A stretch of 64,000 nucleotides of DNA from Nymphalis io (GCF_905147045.1 NC_065918.1:8618001-8682000); one strand, 5' to 3'; shown: positions 37,811 through 52,009, counted from the stretch's first letter. Numbers and translations: made by a program. The notes: a model not told the origin generated them from the sequence alone.

Positions 37811-38988
37811 TGTTAGCGCATAACTAGCTCGGAGACACGCCTGCTATAAAAAAGGCTATTACTTAATTGCAGTAGTATTTTTATAAGAAGTTATTTGTTT
37901 ATAGACTTCCTGATTGACGAGAATAATTTAAAAAAAAGTAACTCGGTTACAACAACCGCTGAGAGTGAAATCGACATTTTAAATAAAATTTTAAGCTTTA
38001 AATTTTAAATTTCATTAGAAAGATTAATTCTTTTAATCCGTATAATATAGTTAGAACTATCAAATAAAATAACAAAATTTCCGTTTTCTAAATCGCTTGC
38101 TGTATTATAATATATTTTTTAAATATTGCATGCTTTAATTGCATATTAAAAAACTTATTTATTTTAAATAAAAAGTAAATAAATAAACAAGTATTCTAAG
38201 GGCAATGATATATAGAAAGCGCTCGGTGCGTCTGTTTTACGGTCGCACGTTTTTTAAGTATTGCTAAAAGACGTGCATTCATACTTGATTTAACAAACGA
38301 ATATTAAGACGAACCAAAAACAAACGGTTGTATACAATTCTATATTTCAGTTTTCTTTTTTTTTCTGGCGATAGGTATCGAAATGTTTGTAATGAAATTG
38401 TAAAGCATCTTAATAGCTACAATGTGTACCTATATCTTAATAGCTACAATGTGCACATATGTGTGCAAGTAATAAAAATTAGTATAATATAATTATATAA
38501 GGTATATGTTTCTGAAGACAATCGATACCAATGACTTTTATTTTAAAACTTACTTCGTAATAATCTTTAGACCATGTTCCTACTGACTTCACAGAAAACA
38601 AATGCACTGACTGCTAAAACAATATATTACTTCCGTAGTATAAAGTTATGGCTTATAAACATACTCGTAATAGTGATACAAATTATACCGTATCATATTA
38701 TTGTCTAATGATTTATTGCGCCTTCCTGCTGTTAAAAAAATAACAGTAAATATATGTACTGTATTTTTTAAAGCAAGAATATCCTTAATTAATTTACGTA
38801 ATTTCATATTCTTATTCTATGTTCGTGACAGCAAATATTAATATGAAATGCGATCTTGTTTTCAGAAAATATTACACACGCTGATTTTGAGCAGGCTAGA
38901 TAACGCATATTTACTAAATGGTATGAAAACTAATCTAATCGTATCATTTTTCAGACCTACGTGGACGTCACGTAAGCCATTAGTGCTA

Positions 38989-39052
38989 AATAATATAATA
39001 ATATAATATAATATAATATAATATAATATAATATAATATAATAATAATATAA
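38989..39052. repeat. (ATAAT)n microsatellite
   Basis: About 60 bp of near-perfect 5-base repeats (ataatataatataat), interrupted at its right end by ataataatat. Confidence 0.9.
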
Positions 39053-42000
39053 CACCGTCGTTTTACAAATTTGAAATGTATATAAGAATGTTATTTGTTT
39101 TTCATTATTTTTATGATTTGGTAAATTAAATATTATTAATCTCGTGAAATATGTGATTAATCATTATCAGATAAAGTTAAGCTGAGAGTTACTTCTTAAA
39201 ATATCTACTATAAATTACATGCCAGATGCATTTAATAAGTTAGAATTTAAATCATAATATGAAATATTACAATTTTGTTAAACTAATCATAATTAAATAT
39301 TCAAACTTAATATTTTTGAATTCCTACGTGAAATTAATATATAAAGATAACAGATATATATTGTTTTTTCTATAAATTTGTAATGCGTATTTTGTTTTTA
39401 TTTTAGTTTTAGAATATATGAATAAAAATTTTAGACCCTGTGCTATATCAGGCGACAGTGTTCTCCTAAGAATACAAAAACTTTTATATTTTATTTATAT
39501 TTATAAATTTATCAAACATAAGTTTATCAAATTAAAAAACAAATATACGCAACCTTTCGTATATTTTATGATATTAGTACAATTAATTATTATTAGTCTA
39601 GTAATTAAAGATAAATGGACATACTGAATTATTGTAATGCCTACTTATGTACTGTAATTGGTGTAGTATTTACATTTGCTAGAACAACTATATCGTTGTG
39701 TAAGTCGTGCTACATATAATTGCCCTATAATATATATAGAAAAAAATACATTTATTCTTATCTTATTAAGCTATAAATAAGGATAAAACAAAACAATTTA
39801 ATGTAAACTTTAGTAAAGTTACCCTACAACTAAGGAATAGGTAACCTTAAAAGTAAAAGGTAATAATATACAAAATTCAAAACTAAAATATTACTTGAGA
39901 AGTTAAGACTACAAATTTGCAACCGAGTTAATAATTGCAACCTAAAGCCAAAAAGTATAAAATATTATTAATGTAAATTTTAATAATTAAATAAAAGAAA
40001 ACACTCAAATAATCAGGCGGAACGACAACAGAACGACGACAATGCAAATTTGAACGAAACGCGACAAAGAAAACGACACTTCAATTTTATTTATTTGTAT
40101 ATCCATCTCTTCATATGATACTTTTGGTATATCGAAATGATCTTAACAACATTTAAGCGTCGATAAACATTAAGATATAAAATTATTTAAATCCATGTGC
40201 ATAGTTTGGTTATAAAACTTATAATTTACGAACTTTATTATTGAGACAAAAACAATTTCAAAAAAATCTATAAATAATTCGATAGAACAAATTATATGTA
40301 AATTATATCATTAGTAGCATTATTTGACACCTGCGTTATTGAACGCAAAACTGTAACAGCAGCAAGGCAAGCGTGGGGCTCCTACATTAGACACACTGGG
40401 ATTTCCGTCTTGTGGTATCTAGATTCAAATCCGTGATTATTACACGTCTAAATAACGTAAATAACGATACTTTAAATTTCGTAATACGTTTTCACTCATG
40501 TTTATCTCGGTCAGCGTCGCGGTTTGCCAACACATGGAAGACATATAATCCGTGCACTGATACGGTTCGATTAATCTCTAATTTAATGAATGCTTATGCA
40601 TTATTATGTCAATTACATCATCATTACAAACTGTAGTTTATAAGTTTAAAAATATTCTTTAAAATATGATAATTGTGTGCGTACTCTTGAGTACAACGTA
40701 ACTGGACTTCAAATCTCATTCTGACATAAATGACAGTCATAGATTTTCAGACAGTAATGACCACTTATTAACTTCATGCGTACAATGATTCGTGTTTCTA
40801 TTTGTCTACATGATTGAAACCATATCTCATTATTTTATAAACAATATTTTACTTGTATAAAGGATATCGGCTTTACTAAATGTTATTGTATTAAATTATA
40901 TAATGGGAATATTCAAGATGTACATTCACTCGTGCATTATGCAAGTTTAAGGAAGGATTGGAGATGACTAATATCAAAGCCATTTTATCACAAATATGAC
41001 AAGTGAGTCATCTATCCTGACTTCGCATGGGCAAAGTTAATACTTTCTCTGGATAATTTATTATTTATGTACAGTGTTATATATAGACATTACCGTTCAA
41101 TAATCAAGTCAATTGGTATATCTGTTTGTAATAGTCAAACCTAATGACTGATAAACATTTTGATACGCATTCTAATAAACATCGTTCAATTAATGGTATA
41201 CAGGCTTAACTTAGCCTTTGGTTAATCTAACGGCACACAGAATCACTTAGCAATGTTATATTTTGGTTTTAGTTAGCCAGTGTAAGTAGTTAAGGTTCAA
41301 GTGGTCATAACTCGTTACCTTGGATGGCGATGACGTGTAAAGAATGCTTATACTTATAACAATACTAATGTTTGAATAGGTACTCTAGAATTATTTTATT
41401 AAGCAACGCTTACATTTATATAATTTAACAGAGCGTTATTGAGATCGAATGTGAGATTACAATTGAACAAACATGAACTATAGGTATTTTCACAAAATAT
41501 TTTTTCTTTAAATTTTAGTAAAATATTTACCAATGATATTTTCTATAATTTTATCGGAATCAACTTTTCCTGTATTAATTTGGCTTGCTATCGTATTTCC
41601 GTCATAAGTGCATTTCCGTTTTACACCGTAAAGTTTTATTAACGTGCTAGCTTATTAACTTTAGAATATAATTTTTTTCACGGATAATAAACTATTGTAA
41701 TGAATTAAGATATAAAAAAACATTTGTTTTATAACGTCCGGTATTTGTAATGGTTAACTCAAGAAAGATTAATAAACACAGTGAGTGGCTGGACGAGAAA
41801 CCTCCTTTTCTAAACCTGATGTACTGGTTACTTCAATCATAATTGAAATATTATTTTTGTGAACATGAAATAAGGCACTATTTGTTTAGAGTACAATTAA
41901 GTTACATAATTGTTTCTTAATATCCGTCTCAGGATAATCTTATGTACTTTAATAAATATAAATCAATGTCGACGTAATATTGTACATTAAAAATAGAACT

Positions 42001-42724
42001 TATACTAAATCTATATTATATACGCATATATGTGCTATGCTCAAAAAAACAATTTGAACTCATAAAGCGTAAAATTAGTTGACGCTTGGTGGATACAATT
42101 AGATGGTGGATTAAATTATTCACAATAATATATTCATGTAATGCCCTAAAACAGGCAAACCGCAAATCTAAATCAAAAAGACCAGATAAAGAATTCGTTT
42201 CGTATATGATACTTGACCACAACAAACACGTTCGTCTTTTTTTTAAAATGCCGCTTTTTCTGGTTAAGAAGTATACGTTAGAAAATTTTTTTAATGAAAA
42301 ATTTGATAACGAATAATATAACGTAAGACAAATTAATCGAACTAAAGCTAACTAACTTCTTTTCCTATTTGAACCTTAATCATAAATTGATATACCTACA
42401 AATGACCTTGTATAATATCTCTGGATACTGAAATGCGTTCCACAAATACCCTAATAAAATTTTGGGTCCTTTTTTTCTTTTGATACTATTGTATATATAA
42501 GCTAGAGTTCATAAAATACATACATATACGAATATTACATATTTCATAGCAAAATATTATTTCTATCTTAAATTTAGAAGTAAACCAGAGGTTTAGTAAA
42601 AGTGTTCTTTAGAAGCTATTGTTTATTAATAAATTTCGATGCTAGTGCAGGTATACAATACTTATTTATACATATATATACTACACAGTAATATTATTTA
42701 TAAGTGAGTTGATGTAAGTAATTT

Positions 42725-43115
42725 ATACTATCAGAGCGTCACGGTAGTATGAGTAAGCGATCCCGTGGTTCGTGGCTCCCCGATAAGACGGAGAGGGTAC
42801 CGCTGGTTTTTTAGAGGGTATTCCGATGTTCGGGACACACTCCGCACCTTGGACACCGGCGAGCCCCACATACCCCCTCCCCCCACTGTTTCCGTGGGGG
42901 AAATGCGTAACGCGTTTATCCAGCAATAAAAAAAGGTAATTTATACTACGTCACGGTGACATGCGCAAGCGATCACGAAGCGGTCCTCGTTAAGACGAAA
43001 AGGCTACCGCTGTTTTTTTTAAGTGGGTTTTCCGATGTTTGGGGTGCACTCAGCGCCTTGGATACCGGCGAGCCCTACATATTCCCCACTGTTCCCGTAG
43101 GGGAAACAAGGGTCG
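42725..43115 (+). repeat. Two direct copies of a LINE 3' end
   Basis: Two GC-rich units in the same direction, about 42725-42935 and 42943-43115. Both read through cgtcacggt, gcgatc, gaccgctg then ttttt, ttccgatgtt, cctggacaccggcgagcc-like blocks, then ccccactgtt, ccgt and gggga. The first adds gcgtaacgcgtttatccagc and a short A-run. Such sequence is the 3' untranslated end of R1-like LINEs in Lepidoptera, by recall. The copies differ at many sites and are separate insertions or an old duplication. A frame over unit 1 (42926-42723) is not a gene. Confidence 0.65.
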
Positions 43116-43119
43116 AGAT

Positions 43120-44740
43120 GAACAGACTATATTAATGTACTACGCCATAATAAATATTTATAATAAACTTATTTTCATAGTTATTAATTGAAGATATTAT
43201 TTACTATTATAATTTGAAAATTAAGTATCATATTCACCACTCTAATGAGATAGTGCTTGATGCAATCACCGATTTTTGTTTTACATGTCGTCGATGAGTT
43301 ACCTCACACTACGCGCTTTGAAATTCAACATTAGGCTTAAAAATACATTAGTAGTTGCGTTATATTATACTCCAATAAAACTTTAGTGAAATGACAACAT
43401 GGACACAGTAACAACGAAGAAACAACTTACAGAATTATAAACTTAAGAAGCGACGTCACAAGATAATTTATAATACTTAACTATCAAACAATCGATTTTT
43501 TTCTTGATATAAAGAAGTATTGCAGTTTAGTTCAATAAACGATTTTAATTAATAACATTGAGTAAAGATTGGTAGCAATAATAATAAACATAAATTCTAA
43601 TCACAAGTTCTATAAAAATCTTATTAGTATGAAGTGTTGGTGTGGGTAGCTGGTAGATGTAACACGTTTATAATTAATTATAAAATAATAAGTAAGTATA
43701 TATAGGTACATTATACAATAAGTGTTGCACAGTAAGTTGACATTTCTCCGTCATTTCTTGTCGCAACGCCTCACTTCCAAGAATATTAATTAAATTAAAG
43801 AAAAAACTGTTTCGCATTCCCAACGTGGCCAGTTTGCGGTGCACGATCACGGAATCTACACCTCGCTCATAAAATAACTTTGTTGTATTGGCCTGCTTTT
43901 GGCAGGATTGAGCAAACTATTGTCTCGAAAATTCGAATTTTTGTCACGCATCTAGGCACGCAGCCGGTTATTGTCAAAGGAGACAATAGGCAATAGTTTC
44001 AGCTAGATTAGTAGTATTGGCAATAATTATAAAAATATTATTATATTAAATTCAAAACATGATCTGTATCGACATTTTTTTTTTCCTTATTTTATATTTA
44101 TATTGTACCAAGATGAACCGTAAAAACTATGCAGTTACTCTTTTACAATATATACCTATTAAACATTATATATATTCAATTTCCCCATTACATATTTTTA
44201 TGTTTTGCAGCTTCATTGGAAATTATGTCATATTTAAGCTCCCAAACTGATTGTACGTAAATATACCTAATGAAACCATAGGATATTTTATGAAAAAAAA
44301 ACATTCTGTTATTAGATTATATAGTAAATAGTTATTAGTTCCCAAGTAGGTGCATTAAGAACATTATGTACTTTACAAATTTTATTTTATGACAAATGAT
44401 TAAATTAAAACATAGTAAATTAGGCCTAAAATAGGCTCTACAATTGTTAGAATAAAAAAGAACCGAAGAAGTATTCTCCCAATTAGCATAAACTTAGATT
44501 TTAATGTTTGTTGGGCCGCTTTATTAGAAACATTTTACGAAAAATGAAACATTTCCACTGCAGCATTTTTTTCACAAATTTTTTTGTATGATACAAATAA
44601 AACAGTTGAAAATATTTTTTTGAAATAATAAGATCTAAAATGTATTTGAACTACCAGGACTTATAAAATAATTTAATTTTAATATATTTATTTTATTTAT
44701 TTATTAATTCTTTGTTGCACACACTTTACAAACATTTAGT
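43120..44740. other. Intergenic, nothing recognised
   Basis: AT-rich sequence with a more GC-balanced stretch around 43800-43990, holding a 10-bp inverted repeat (ctattgtctc / gagacaatag). No gene is supported. Confidence 0.45.
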
Positions 44741-44747
44741 AACATAT

Positions 44748-44826
44748 AATGGGTAGTAGAACATATAGTATGCAAAGGCGGCCTTATCACCTTTAGTGAT
44801 CTCTTCCAGGCAACCTCTTATATTTA
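44748..44826. repeat. LINE or SINE 3' fragment interrupted by a Metulj-like SINE
   Basis: aaaggcggccttatcacctttagtgatctcttccaggcaacc is a common lepidopteran interspersed motif, by recall. It abuts the SINE that begins at 44828, so a nested insertion is likely. Confidence 0.4.
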
Positions 44827-44827
44827 C

Positions 44828-45112
44828 TGGTGGTAGGTGTGCAAGCTCGTCTGGGTAGATACCACCCACTCATCAGATATTCTACCGCAAAACAGCAATA
44901 CTTGATATTGTTGTGTTCCGGTTTGAAGGGTGAGTGAGCCAGTGTAATTAAAGGCACAAGGGACATAAAATCTTAGTTCCCAAGGTTGGTGGCGCATTGG
45001 CTATAAGCGATGGTTGACATTTCTTACAATGCCAATGTCTAAGGGCGTTTGGTGACCACTTACCATCAGGTGGCCCATATGCTCGTCCACCTTCCTATTC
45101 TATAAACAAAAA
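44828..45112 (+). repeat. Metulj-like SINE, near full length
   Basis: Runs from actggtggtaggtgtgcaagctcgtc through cagatattctaccgcaaaacagcaatac and ggtttgaagggtgagtgagcc to ccttcctattctataaac plus an A-run. Closely similar to the copies at 62931 and 63276 and to the reverse copy at 8028. Confidence 0.85.
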
Positions 45113-45114
45113 AA

Positions 45115-46913
45115 AAAAAAACTACTAACTAAAATTGCAAATTTAATTTACACGAAACACTTAAAATATGTTTTTGCTTTTTATTAGATTATTTTTTGTG
45201 AATACGGTTTTTTTTCAACACAAATTTATTTGTCTTATTTATAAGTCATAGATATATCCACTGATGATTAATATATATACATACATTAATGCGACCTAAA
45301 TGATTAAGTCAACAATAACATGTTTTAACAAATTGAGAAATCAAAATATATTTTTCTACCTGTTACATTTATTTAGAGTAAAGAAGAATCTATAGCCTCT
45401 TCCAAACATAAGAGGAGTAAAGATAAATAAACAATTTTGACATCGAATTGACGGGGTATCATTAGTCGTGATCTTGAATAATTTATGATATTCACTATGG
45501 ACTCGCGAAAAAATTTTTAATGTCCGTGAAGTTGTAATCGAAACTTTGGCGGTTAAATTAAAGTGGTTAAGTGTAATTAAAGTTAAATGGAATAGTTTTG
45601 TATTATAAATGAAGTTAAATTAATCAATAACTTTTTGTAATGCATGCAATGCATACAGCAGAGCTATTAGCAAATCGTGTGGAATATATAAATCTATGGT
45701 TTTTTTATCTTTACCCATGATATGAATACTTCATACGAAAAATGAAGATTATAATATAACCTTTACGCGTGGTTGAACTAAAATAAAACCCGACTACGTA
45801 AAAATCATGCTCTTACAATTTTACCCAATTATCGAGTTAATTCAAGCAAAGCAGCGAGCAAGAGCTCGAGCTTGGAAATGTGCTGATTAAGCCCCTTCAT
45901 TCATACCCAACACGGCACATTTTAATTTTTATTTTAAATACAAGTACTAAGGTCCTCGGCGGACGACATATACATTTAATATATACATACCGGTTAAAAT
46001 CATATACACGAGTCAGGTAAAAAAATATGGGTAAATGCCGAACATTCATAGAAACGTTCATTCCTTATATATAAACATTTAATCATAATATATTTTACTT
46101 TAAGCAGAATCAGTATTTATGCATATTGATTTCTATGTCTGTAACATTCGTGACAGACTTTCATACTAATATTTATAAACAAAACCACTTTTTAAAATAA
46201 CTGTATAACTTACATAATAAAAAACTATTTGAGTGTTTACACCTGAACGCCAGTCAGGCTTAAGTCGGGTTTTAATAAATGCGCACCGACTGTGTGTGCA
46301 GTGGTTTTAATAAATATCAAAACCAGACTTAGACCGTGCGTATAGACCTTTATATACTTTTTAATTCAATTAATTATTTTAAGATATTATTAAGTAGATA
46401 CTTATTAATGTTACTATTACTTTACTTTTAATTAAGTTTGCATTTATGTAAAACTATAATATATAAAAATATACTTATGCTTCTCTTAAAATAAAGTTGT
46501 TACGTAGGTATTTGTTATCTCTAGACAGAACTTAACAACATTACTGTTTTTGATATTTTCTCTCTACCAAAAAAGTCGCTAGTAATATTTACGAATGTCA
46601 CACTGCTTAAGGCTGATTACACATATTCAAATACCGTAACCGTATTCAAATACATATAATATTTAATAATTATTTATTAAACATAATAAAGTATAGTAAC
46701 AAATATATCAACTTTATTATAATAAAACTACACCCTACACAAAATTGTACTATTCAAATATCAAACTATTTCCTTTAGCTTATAGTTTTCATCAGACTGC
46801 AAAGTGTAGTGCCTTTGCCTTCATGTTTAAAAGTAAAAGCAATGACAATTTGACAAACTGCAAGCAAACTGGGCGGCCATTTAATTTGTTTGTTTGAAAA
46901 TTTTAACAACAAT
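45115..46913. other. Intergenic upstream of the transposase-derived gene
   Basis: AT-rich; no other gene is supported. The 46850-46913 segment (gggcggccat) may be part of the promoter. Confidence 0.45.
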
Positions 46914-47846
46914 ATGCCGAAAAATATAACAAGTGAAGTGCGTGAAATAATTTTAAAAGTGAAGGAATTTATGGATGAAGAAAAACGAATGCAAGTACCC
47001 ATAATACCGCTGAGTAAAGTCTACGTAAGAGTATCCGCAGCCACAGGTTAGTATTATAATTATAGTTTTATATTGCAAATATTTTTACTTGTAAATTTAT
47101 ATTACTGTATGATGAAAAGATATGCTAAGTATTTATGAATTTTATATTTATATATACATTTTAACTAGAGAACTATGAAATGGTCTTTAAAATGATAAAA
47201 TATTTACATGGGCGTGTAACTATCGAAAAGACATTTTGTTTTTTTTTTTGTTTTCAAATAATTGTTCTACAAACATATTTTGTAATATGTACGTAATCGT
47301 TATCGATTATAGAAAATCTTTAAATGTTATTTTTAATTAATTAATTATATTTTTTATGAAATATGAATAAAAATATTTCTTAAAAAAATATTCCATTATA
47401 CGATCCACTTATTCAAAATAAAATTGTTTTTAGGCGTGTCGGAGCGAACTGTTTTAAACATAGTCAAGGAAGCTAGACTTATTGAACAAGGATTATTAGA
47501 CCCTGAGACTTTAAAAAAGACACCCAAAAAACGGGTTCGCACAAAGGGAAAAATTGAAGTTGATGAATATGATTTGCAAGTAATACGACGCAAAATTCAT
47601 GAATTTTATGCCTTCAAAAAGGAGGTGCCGACAATAAACAAGCTGTTACAAATCTTAAAAGATGAAATCAACTTCAAAGGTTCAAGAGAAACATTACGAA
47701 AGATACTCCGAAAAAATGGTTTTCAGTTCCGAAAAACAAAAAATAATAAGGAAAAAGATCAAGTACCAGAATCAACTTCCGCTGTCCCTCCGATGGTACC
47801 GCCATATATTCACTCCATGTTTAGCCATAAGAATCTCCAATCATAA
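46914..47846 (+). CDS. Transposase-derived DNA-binding protein lacking the DDE domain
   Basis: Two exons, 46914-47046 and 47434-47846, with GT/AG intron ends, give an intact 181-residue protein. It starts MPKNITSEVREIILKVKEF and has two helix-turn-helix-like parts: residues about 5-62 (the second helix region being VSERTVLNIVKEAR) and about 90-150 (EYDLQVIRRKIHEFY, KKEVPTINKLLQ, GSRETLRKILRKNGFQFRK). This arrangement is the N-terminal part of a large insect family of IS630/Tc1/mariner-related transposase proteins, where a DDE endonuclease domain normally follows at this point. Here the protein stops after a short Pro-rich tail (VPPMVPPYIHSMF). The open frame and kept intron suggest either a domesticated DNA-binding gene or a recently truncated copy. 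No terminal inverted repeats were found next to it. Confidence 0.75.
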
Positions 47847-48329
47847 ATTAATTTATTGATCTCAGAACTTAAATACTGTGTCATTATATAATAAAATCTA
47901 TTATATTGTATCGGTTAATGTATAACAAACACCAGACAACTGTATACCAGAATTAATGGTATTAAGTTGAATGTTGTGACTAAAATTCTATAAAAATATT
48001 TAGCTAATAAGTAATAATATTTATGTTTTGATTCTTTAATCTTCACTAAACTATAATCTCATGTTATTACTATATTTCTTTGTAATATTTGTAAAAATAA
48101 TCAATTTAATGTTTAGGTTTTAATAAGTAGAATAGTAAATATTGTATAATTGTACTTTTAAATGTTAGGAGAACGTTTGGTTTTAGAGAACCAAAAATTG
48201 AGATTACTTGAAACAAAGCATCTGGATGTAATTGGTACAAATCTTTACAAATGTCTGTATTTTTTCAAATAGTCAACACCTTATATAAATAATTGTAACT
48301 CAACATAGAAAAAAATAGATCTTTTTTTA

Positions 48330-48525
48330 TTTAGGCTTTTTTCAAAAGATAAATCAAAGATAATTGAATGGCTGGGAACTGGTGAGCAAAAACTCTCAAA
48401 ATATGATTTGCTTATATGGCAGGCATTATTAATAGTGATAATACTACCATAAGAAACATTCAAGAGCACTTAAGTCACCATGATAGTGCTGTATTCGCAT
48501 TTTACAGAGCTTTGAATTTGTAAAG
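48330..48525 (+). pseudogene. Possible decayed coding fragment, unidentified
   Basis: One frame reads FSKDKSKIIEWLGTGEQKLSK and on to LLIWQ, after an AG-preceded T-rich tract. After a one-base shift the next frame reads TTIRNIQEHLSHHDSAVFAF up to a stop near 48522. The mixed composition looks less random than the flanks but matches no family I can name. Confidence 0.25.
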
Positions 48526-51500
48526 AAAAGTTGTATTAAATTATTTCCTCATTTCTGCCTCTGAGGAAGATGTTAAACATCTTTCTGAAAACAACAAAAA
48601 ATCGAATGCAGAGTCCTAGATGTCTACCTTATTGACTTTCCGTTTCCAGGATTTTGAGCTTTGGCTGATGCTCAAAATCAGAGGCAGATTTTAGCAAATT
48701 ATATTGTACCCCTTTTTTATTTTTAGAAATTTTGGAACACTATAACTCCAATGCAGCAATATAGGATTATAATTAACTGGACCATCAATTCATATTAATC
48801 TGAACTATAATTGTTATTGATATGAAACAAGCAAATCAAATACCAAAGTGCGCAGCTCCCGCAGCCTGTAGAGAACAGGCTTAACTAATTCACTTTTCAA
48901 AATTATATTGTTTGTTTTTTTTGCATTATCAACATACATATTTAAGGGAATGTCCTGACTGACTTTTGTATGCATAGCTCAACCTATAAGATGTATAAAC
49001 TTATAACTATAAATTATAAAATTTGACAGACATGTTTCACTATATAGAAGTGCACTGAGACAGAATTTTACGGTTTTGATTGAAAGGCTGTTGTATATAT
49101 TAAAAACAAATTCATTTTGGTAATCAAGCTTATATTACTGTTGTTGTTTAAGCTAATGGTAATAAATTTTACCCATAATAATAAATATTACTGAGATTTT
49201 TATATCATAGATTAGGTCTTTTTAGATATATCGGTATGAAACTCACAAGAAAAATATTCAAAATCTAATATTTACAACTGAAAGAAGTCTAGTCTCTATA
49301 CATTTAATTATTTTTTGTTGTGATCAAAGCAAATAGTTTTTTTAATATACTATAGTGTGAGTTACGATTTTAATCATATTTAGTGTTGATATTTGAAATA
49401 AATACATGAATGTCTAGCTATTAATAATATTGTAATGTAGTTTTAAATTATTCACCGCAATTATTTTTGTGTTATAAATTCATGAGCATTTTTTTTCATA
49501 TCATTAAAATATTACGGCCTTACTTATAAATGTTGCTTAGCGGGTGATTAGTTACGCAATGTCTTCTTCTTTCGAGTGAAAAATCAATAATGACAGAAAT
49601 AGTGAAATCAGTGTTTACTGTGTTAACTAAACTGTCGATAAACAATGTGTATCGATAGGGGCTGTTAATGTATAAAATTACTTTGGTCTGTCACTAACTA
49701 CTATTAACAACAATTTTTTATTAAATAAATTATTTGGAATTCTAAAATCACAGATTTTACAATAATTGTAAAATCTTCGATCAGACATAGGTTATAATTA
49801 TATGTTATTATATAATAGGAAAGGATCACATGTAAACAGCAAACATTTTTATTGTTTAGATCTAAATATACTATTAACTAAATCAAATGCTAAAGTAAAA
49901 TGCATAAAAGTTTATATCATAATAAATTGCACTGATGATTTTATAATTCTGTAGAATATTAATTATATTTGAATTATTGTATAGAAAGTCGTTTTCTTTC
50001 TAAAATTGTAATTTAAAATTCTACATATTGTGTAATATTCTGTCTATCGTTTATAAGATAAATTTATAATAATATACCAATATTAAATAAATAAATAAAT
50101 TGAAACAATTTCTTTTTAACATTTACGTTTATTTCAATCTCAAAACAGAAGCAGCTTTTCTGTGAAACATTTACTAAATTGACGTCAATAGTGCGTATTT
50201 CTAAATACATAATTCATATTAGCCTGCATAAAAATGGCGCATACACCACTTAAGGGAAATATTGTGGTACTATTTAAATTCACAATGCAACGTGATAATC
50301 ATTATTCTTATTTCGCCTAATTATACACTTACTACTATTATTACGTGAGGATATAATATTTTTAACACAAAATACAATAATATATAACAATGACTGAAAC
50401 ATTTTGAACTCAATGGAAAAAAGAATCATCAATTTTTTTTTTAATTTATTCCCGGATAAAGATGTACTTACATAAAGGAATATGCATATAATATAGACGA
50501 ATTGAAAACCTTCTTTTTATAAGTCATTTAAAAATATCTAAATTTCAGACAATATCTAAATTTCAGAAAATAAACTAATTGTTAAATGCAAGTAAAATTA
50601 AATCTTAATAAATTAAAAATATCATCATCTCAGAACAATGAGAGATGTTTTGTTGCTTTTCGAACTCTGTCAGCCTCTACTTGAGTGGGTGCAACATGGA
50701 TCTTAGATATGATTATCGTCTTACCCATGTTCATTTTAGACCCACTTGTTGAGGGCTTCTACTGAGGTCAGTGATGTATTCGCCGATAGTCGATTGGCAC
50801 CTCTGAATATATTTCAGTACGGGCTGTGCACAAAAATTAATAAAAATACAATTATAATTTATTTTTAAATTAGACTTTATAAAAAAAAAGATAATGTAAA
50901 ACTACCATAAATGGAAGTACATTACATTTCTTTTTTCAAATAAATTAATTTAGATATTTCATTCTAATGAAATTATAAATTACTCACAATTATATAAATT
51001 TATTTAATAGGCGTAATTCTAACCTATAAAACGTCACTTTGTAAAATAAATCAGATAGCTTAAGTATATAAAACAACAATATTTGTTACAAGTAGTTGAT
51101 ATAAATTGTTTTACGTTAACCCAAAATGGATTATACTAGTCATTAAAATTAATATGATTCTTAACATATACAAATATACATAATAATTAATTTATAACAG
51201 CAATAAAAAAATAGCTATATTTTTTTTATTATAACAATTAGTAAAATAAAGTATGATACTTTTATGTTACTCTTTTCTTTTAACAGTACATAATAATTAT
51301 AAGACTATCTAAGTGTGCTATAATTTGCTAGCTCAATAAATTCATATAATTAACTAAATGTGTTGACAACAAAATGACATTATGTCTCAACAAAATTACA
51401 TACTAAATGAAAAAATATATATGTATCATATTCATATTACATATAATTGCAAGTATGTATACAAGTACAAGTACACAGGACAAAGTTTAAGCAACAATAG

Positions 51501-51933
51501 CAAAATAATTTCTTAAATAATATTTTATTGTAATATATGTATTCCAAAGGCAACGGTAATAATAAATAAACATTTTCAACCTTGAATTGACATGACACTA
51601 TTGGTCTATATTTAAAATAATCTATGGCTATCATTATGGATTCCTAAAAATGGAGTTTTTAGTATCGGCGAAGTTGATATCAAAACTTTAGAAGTAAAAT
51701 TCAAATGGATATAAGTAGTTAAATAGAATAGATGTTTTATTAATAAAGATATATTAATAGAGAACTGTTCAAAGTTCATAATATAACAGAGCTATAAGCA
51801 ATTCCCAAGGAATATCTAAATATTATGGTTTCTTTATTTTTACTCCTTCTGCCAGTGGAATATAATAAATATATTCATATCATATCGATCAATCTAAATG
51901 GATTAATATATTATTACAATTCTTTTTGATATA

Positions 51934-51939
51934 TTTATT
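51934..51939 (-). terminator. Candidate polyadenylation signal of gamma-SNAP
   Basis: AATAAA on the minus strand about 70 bases after the stop codon. Confidence 0.4.
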
Positions 51940-52009
51940 TTCTAATATATCTATTCTCAAAGCCGAAATTTGAAAAAGATGAAAGAAGAAGCTACTTTTA
52001 TTTTCAAAT

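Larger units (their letters stand above)
35160..42720. other. Gene-poor AT-rich region
   Basis: No exon chain, RNA gene or conserved protein motif was found on either strand over about 7.5 kb. It includes AT-rich simple repeats near 36833-36900 and at 38989-39052 and a SINE fragment at 37715-37810. Small frames such as 42086-42316 lack any recognisable motif. Confidence 0.55.
47847..52009. other. Intergenic between the transposase-derived gene and gamma-SNAP
   Basis: AT-rich. A weak trace of coding-like sequence occurs at 48330-48525. A TTTATT complement of AATAAA at 51934-51939 is a candidate polyadenylation signal for gamma-SNAP on the minus strand. Otherwise nothing is recognised. Confidence 0.45.

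Noticed and set aside
38989..39052. CRISPR-like regular repeat
   Set aside because: It is a 5-base microsatellite without spacers.
42086..42316. 76-residue frame with basic residues
   Set aside because: No motif, no splice partners; expected by chance in AT-rich DNA.
43910..43990. Inverted repeat ctattgtctc / gagacaatag as a MITE
   Set aside because: Only 10 bp, no target duplication and no clear outer border.
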